Source of the DNA: Bolinopsis microptera
Lineage: Eukaryota > Ctenophora > Tentaculata > Lobata > Bolinopsidae
NCBI RefSeq assembly: GCF_026151205.1
Contig: NC_087073.1
Coordinates: 16,077,837-16,141,836, forward strand
DNA: 64,000 nucleotides
Direction: 5' to 3'
In this document: piece after piece, positions 45,668 through 64,000 of the stretch
Position numbering within the stretch: position 1 is the first letter of the stretch
Layout: the number at the start of each line of letters is the position of its first letter
The notes under the pieces: model-generated
What the model saw: only the letters and a program-made list of their open reading frames with translations
Databases searched by the model: none
What the model was told of the DNA's origin: nothing
Program-made: the position numbers and the translations under genes

Positions 45668-64000
<18,333 letters not shown>

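Overview
The window reads as AT-rich nuclear DNA from an animal, most likely a repeat-rich invertebrate. The evidence is spliced genes with GT..AG introns, class A GPCRs, a JAK-like kinase carrying both a pseudokinase and a kinase domain, MSH6, a Gal3ST-type Golgi sulfotransferase, and many kinds of eukaryotic transposon. The sequence does not fix the phylum; the GPCR style would suit a cnidarian or another early-branching lineage, but this is only an impression.

Layout. 1-7.3 kb has no gene I can support; it holds two unrelated 18-bp minisatellites (941-2474 and 6677-6911), a 35-bp tandem repeat and a small inverted repeat. 7.3-10 kb holds an intact single-exon GPCR (+) and a small secreted six-cysteine protein (-). 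11.3-15.8 kb is a decayed CR1/L2-type LINE (-), followed at once by the last five exons of MSH6 (+, 16015-17615). 18-20 kb is dispersed repeats. 20.3-32.0 kb is one 21-exon gene (+) whose exons join in frame into an uncharacterised coiled-coil protein of about 1,210 residues; a frameshifted GPCR and a broken small ORF lie antisense in its largest intron.

32.9-36.3 kb is a Gal3ST-like sulfotransferase (-) with a Merlin-like DNA transposon (8-bp target duplication) in one intron and no recognisable exon for one conserved block. 36.7-45 kb is a transposon graveyard: a dead MULE, a hAT element with an 8-bp target duplication that encloses a 44-bp satellite and an orphan exon-like segment, a frameshifted P2X7-type cytoplasmic domain, and a mariner-type MITE.

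45.7-64.0 kb is the 3' part of a JAK-like tyrosine kinase (-), thirteen exons visible, the 5' end outside the window. One intron is almost wholly sixteen copies of an 83-bp repeat. Its roughly 12-kb intron holds a 7.6-kb nested foldback built of two opposed arrays of a 331-bp satellite, and an antisense-free (same-strand) GPCR pseudogene cut off at the edge of the foldback.

The host genes do not form a pathway: they cover signalling (GPCR, JAK-like kinase), mismatch repair (MSH6), glycan sulfation (Gal3ST) and a probable structural coiled coil. What joins them is architecture: introns swollen by tandem repeats, foldbacks and nested transposons. All exon boundaries were placed by eye from splice signals, reading frame and protein motifs.
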